NCBI GenBank assembly: GCA_947457715.1
Contig: CANGXK010000083.1
Span: forward strand, 1 to 8,980
DNA length: 8,980 bases
Direction: 5' to 3'
Source: Gemmatimonadota bacterium
GTDB taxonomy: Bacteria; Gemmatimonadota; Gemmatimonadetes; Gemmatimonadales; Gemmatimonadaceae
The notes beneath the pieces were generated by a model that ran no database searches, was not told the origin of the DNA, and worked only from the letters and a program-made list of their open reading frames with translations. The translations under genes and the position numbers were made by a program. This document shows positions 6,043 to 8,980 of this stretch, in pieces. Every line of letters begins with the position of its first letter. Position 1 is the first letter of the stretch.

Positions 6043-6197
6043 GTGAACGGCCAACTGCTTAGGAGGCCGCTTGAACGGCCAACTACTTAGGAGGCAGGAA
6101 GGAGGGTGTCAGGAAGGAGGAAGCAGCAACGCGCCGTGCACCTGCATCCTCCACCCTGCCCCGCTCCTCCCTGCCTCCTAAGCAGTTGGCCGTTCAC
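6043..6197. repeat. Palindromic element with perfect 25-bp terminal inverted repeats
   Basis: The 25 nt at 6043-6067 (core CCAACTGCTTAGGAGGC) are the exact reverse complement of 6173-6197. A second left-hand copy with a single mismatch over 24 nt sits at 6072-6095, and its continuation (GGCAGGAAGGAG) also pairs with the right arm. The element is about 155 bp, has no open frame of its own, and starts 2 bp after the imuB stop. The flanks show no target-site duplication. In RNA it could fold into a long stem that separates imuB from the receptor gene, but there is no U-tract as in an intrinsic terminator. It belongs to the same family as the copy inside imuB. Most of the 231-bp imuB-receptor gap is this element; the remaining 6198-6271 presumably carries the receptor promoter, which I cannot define. 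Confidence 0.8.
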
Positions 6198-6271
6198 AAT
6201 CCCAGTCGCTGGCGACACCCCAGCCACCGCCGTAGCTTCGCTTATCGTCCCTCACACTGGAGAACGTCCCG

Positions 6272-8980
6272 ATGACCGGAGTTTTCGCGCGCGGAGGCCT
6301 GCTTGCCGCAGCCCTCGCGCTTTTCGCCGCCCCGCTCGCTGCGCAGACGCGCACGATCAGCGGCAAAGTGCTCGAAGAAGGATCGCGAGCACCCATTGCC
6401 GCGGCACAGTTGCAGGTCACCGGCACCGCGGTCGGTGCGCTGTCACGTGACGACGGCTCGTTCACGCTCGTGAACGTCCCTGCCCGCGAGGTCATCCTCA
6501 TGGTGCGTCGCCTCGGCTATCCGATGACGCGCATCACCGTCGGCGCTTCGCAGAGCAGCCTCGAGATCGTGCTCAAGAAAGACGTGCTGAATCTCGATCA
6601 GGTCGTCGTCACCGGTCAGGCCACGGGCATCTCGCGCCGCAACCTCGCCAATGACGTGGCCACCGTGAGCGGTGCCGACGTGAACAAGGTGTCGGCGCAG
6701 TCCATCGAGAACGCGTTCCAGGGCAAGATCGCCGGCGCGCAGATCTCGCAGTCCACCGGCGCCCCCGGTGGCGGCAATCGCATCCGCATCCGCGGCATCT
6801 CCTCGATTCTCGGATCCGCCCAGCCGCTGTACGTCATCGACGGTGTGATCGTCTCCGACGTGTCCATCGGCTCCGGCACGAACAAAGTGACGCGCGCCGC
6901 GGGCACCGGCATCTCCGTGGGCAACCAGGAGAACCCGGTCAACCGCATCGCCGACCTCAATCCGAACGACATCGAGAACGTCGACATCCTCAAGGGATCG
7001 GCGGCCGCCGCCATCTACGGATCGAAGGCGTCGGGCGGTGTCATCATCATCACCACCAAGCGTGGTCGCGCCGGCAAGCCGAAGTTCTCGCTGCGCCTGG
7101 GCGGTGGCACGTCGGAACTCGCGTACCGCAACGGCTCGCGCAAGTTCAACTCGGTCGCCGATGCCGTGACGGTCTTCGGTGCCGGCATCACGCCGTTCTA
7201 CGACGCCAACCGCGTACTCGACTACGAGTCGCTGGCCTACGGCAATACGCCGATGAACTCCGACGTGTCGCTCAACGTGAGCGGCGGCAGCGACGACACC
7301 AAGTATTTCATGTCGATCAGCCGGCGCAACGAAGAAGGCATCGTCGAGAATACGTTTGCCCGCAAGACGAGCGCGCGCATCAACGTGGATCAGCGCATCT
7401 CCAGCCGCCTCAACCTGCAGGTCGGCAACGAGATCCTGAACAACGCCAGCGACCGCGGCCTGTTCGGCAACGACAATGCCGGCAACTCGATCGCGTACTC
7501 ACTCACCAAGATTCCGAGCTTCCTCGATCTGCGCCGTCGCCCCGACGGCACGTGGCCGGTGAACCAGTTCTATCCGTCCAACCCGCTGCAGACGATCGAC
7601 CAGTTCAAGAACGGCGAGAACGTGTGGCGCAATATCACCACGTCGCGCCTCACCGCTGATGTGCTGACGGGCGAGAAGAACACCCTGCAGTTCATCGCCT
7701 ACGGCGGTGTCGACCTGCTCAATCAGTCAAACCTGATCTTTTCCCCGCCCACGCTGCAGTACGAGCCGGTGGACGGACTCCCGGGTACGTCGGCCAACTC
7801 GAAGACCACGAACATTCAGCGCAACCTGAATCTGAATCTCGTGCACGGCTGGACGCCCCAGTCGTCGTTCAAGGTCACCACACAGCTCGGCACGCAGTTC
7901 GAAGAGCGCGACCTGAATCAGACGCGCGCCTCCGCACAGAACCTGCTGGGCGGTCTCGAAGTCGTGACGTCGGGTACGGTCCGTGACGTCGACGAATCAC
8001 GCCTGCGCGTGGAAGACTTCGGTGTCTTCGCGCAGACGGAAATGCTCTGGCGCGAGAAACTCCTCTTCACCGCCGGCGCCCGCGCCGATCGCAGCAGCAA
8101 CAACGGCGACGTCAAGAAGTTCTACCTGTTCCCGAAGGCCGCCACGTCCTACCGCTTCACCGACCTTGCGCCGGGACTGGTTGACGAAGCGAAGCTGCGC
8201 CTCGCCTATGGCGAGACGGGTAACCAGCCGCTCTACGGACAGAAGTTCACGAATCTCGATCTGTCGAGCGTCGGTGGACTCGGCGCCTTCCGCGTCGGCA
8301 ACGTCCGCGCGTCGTCCGATCTGCGTCCAGAGCGCCAGCGCGAAATCGAAGCCGGTGTCGACCTGAACGTCTTCCGCAACCGCGGCACCTTCGCGGTCAC
8401 GGGCTTCCGTCGCAACATCTCCGATCTGCTCATCACGCGCACGCTGGCACCCACGTCGGGCTTCAGCAGCGAGACGTCGAACGGCGCCGAGATGCAGGTC
8501 ACGGGTGCCGAAGTGTCGATCAACGCGTTCCCGATCCAGACGCCGACGTGGGGTTGGAATGCGCGGCTCAATTGGGGCACCAGCCGCTCGAAGGTGACGA
8601 ACCTCCCGGTCGCGCCGTTCCTGCTTGGCACGCTGCAAACGGGCGCCGTGCGCATCGAACAGGGCAAGTCGGCCACGCAGATCTACGGCAACGACACGCT
8701 GCCGCAGGCCGGTGGTCGTGTCGTCGTCCCCGTGCTCATGGGCGACGGCAATCCGCTGTGGAGTGCGGGCCTCAGCAACGAAGTGCGATTCAAGAGCCTC
8801 TCGCTGTACGCCCTGCTCGACCAGCAGAAGGGCGGCATGCTCGCCAACGGGACGTGGCGTCACTACGATCTCGGCCAAAACTCGCGCGACTACGAAGAGC
8901 TCGACGCCTTGGGCCGAAAGCTCGGCGAAGTCCGCCGCACCAACTACCTGCAAGTCACACGCATTTTCTATCAGGACGCG
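6272..8980 (+). CDS. SusC/RagA-family TonB-linked outer-membrane receptor, C-terminus off window
   Basis: 903 codons are open to the right edge. Residues 1-24 form a signal peptide (MTGVFARGG, a hydrophobic core, PLAA, then Q25). Residues about 27-105 are a carboxypeptidase-regulatory-like domain (ISGKVLEEGSRAPIAAAQLQ ... RDDGSFTLVNVP), typical of the SusC class. A Ton box-like LDQVVVTG follows at 108-115, then the plug: ENAFQGKIAGAQISQSTGAPG, RIRIRGISS, PLYVIDGVIV, and the DIENVDILKGSAAAAIYGSKA block ending in GGVIIITTKRG. The rest is beta-barrel with the SusC-type KLRLAYGETGNQP and DLRPERQREIEAGVDL motifs. Such receptors import oligosaccharides, peptides or other large ligands using TonB energy; the substrate cannot be told here. 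A SusD-like lipoprotein gene usually follows but would lie outside the window. The ATG is chosen because GGAGA lies 8 nt upstream. Confidence 0.93.
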   Translation, partial: MTGVFARGGLLAAALALFAAPLAAQTRTISGKVLEEGSRAPIAAAQLQVTGTAVGALSRDDGSFTLVNVPAREVILMVRRLGYPMTRITVGASQSSLEIVLKKDVLNLDQVVVTGQATGISRRNLANDVATVSGADVNKVSAQSIENAFQGKIAGAQISQSTGAPGGGNRIRIRGISSILGSAQPLYVIDGVIVSDVSIGSGTNKVTRAAGTGISVGNQENPVNRIADLNPNDIENVDILKGSAAAAIYGSKASGGVIIITTKRGRAGKPKFSLRLGGGTSELAYRNGSRKFNSVADAVTVFGAGITPFYDANRVLDYESLAYGNTPMNSDVSLNVSGGSDDTKYFMSISRRNEEGIVENTFARKTSARINVDQRISSRLNLQVGNEILNNASDRGLFGNDNAGNSIAYSLTKIPSFLDLRRRPDGTWPVNQFYPSNPLQTIDQFKNGENVWRNITTSRLTADVLTGEKNTLQFIAYGGVDLLNQSNLIFSPPTLQYEPVDGLPGTSANSKTTNIQRNLNLNLVHGWTPQSSFKVTTQLGTQFEERDLNQTRASAQNLLGGLEVVTSGTVRDVDESRLRVEDFGVFAQTEMLWREKLLFTAGARADRSSNNGDVKKFYLFPKAATSYRFTDLAPGLVDEAKLRLAYGETGNQPLYGQKFTNLDLSSVGGLGAFRVGNVRASSDLRPERQREIEAGVDLNVFRNRGTFAVTGFRRNISDLLITRTLAPTSGFSSETSNGAEMQVTGAEVSINAFPIQTPTWGWNARLNWGTSRSKVTNLPVAPFLLGTLQTGAVRIEQGKSATQIYGNDTLPQAGGRVVVPVLMGDGNPLWSAGLSNEVRFKSLSLYALLDQQKGGMLANGTWRHYDLGQNSRDYEELDALGRKLGEVRRTNYLQVTRIFYQDA

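Noticed and set aside
6043..6197. Intrinsic terminator between imuB and the receptor gene
   Set aside because: The inverted repeats are about 105 bp apart and no T-rich run follows, so a classical terminator cannot be claimed; it is reported as a repeat element instead.
7997..8953. 318-codon open frame on the minus strand
   Set aside because: It lies wholly antisense to the SusC-type receptor, whose motifs are unmistakable; the frame is open because of GC-rich codon bias, and its translation has no recognisable domain.

Overview
The window is GC-rich chromosomal DNA that most resembles a member of the Gemmatimonadota. This rests on the mix of genes (a SusC/RagA-type TonB-linked receptor, a secreted carboxypeptidase-regulatory-like protein, an ImuA/ImuB pair) and on signal peptides ending in ...AQ. 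The assignment is inference from protein style; no marker gene is present. Six protein genes fill almost all of the sequence, two of them cut by the window edges. No RNA gene, insertion-sequence transposase, phage gene or CRISPR array was seen.

Left part, minus strand: phhB (pterin-4a-carbinolamine dehydratase, 1454-1738) is followed by a secreted protein with two carboxypeptidase-regulatory-like modules (1384 down to 1, C-terminus off the window). They are about 70 bp apart and could be co-transcribed.

Centre, plus strand: a radical SAM protein of the SplB/Rv2578c type (1861-2922), imuA (2980-4245) and imuB (3818-6040). ImuA and ImuB are the accessory subunits of the DnaE2-type mutasome for SOS-induced translesion synthesis; dnaE2 itself is not in the window. 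The radical SAM gene and imuA each carry the same direct repeat, TTCGGT-N5-TTCGGT, just before the start codon. Its 11-bp period matches the architecture of the alphaproteobacterial LexA box (GTTC-N7-GTTC). The simplest reading is a small DNA-damage regulon that includes the radical SAM enzyme, whose last five residues (QLVLL) also resemble a sliding-clamp-binding peptide.

The imuA-imuB pair is structurally odd. The frames overlap by 428 bp. ImuB is 740 residues, well above the usual size as I recall the family, because repeat-derived sequence sits in-frame at four places. One of these is a degenerate palindromic element whose relative, bounded by perfect 25-bp inverted repeats, lies directly behind imuB (6043-6197). 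Another is a heptanucleotide repeat tract inside the overlap, where loss or gain of one unit would frameshift ImuB.

Right part: a SusC/RagA-family outer-membrane receptor starts at 6272 and runs off the right edge.
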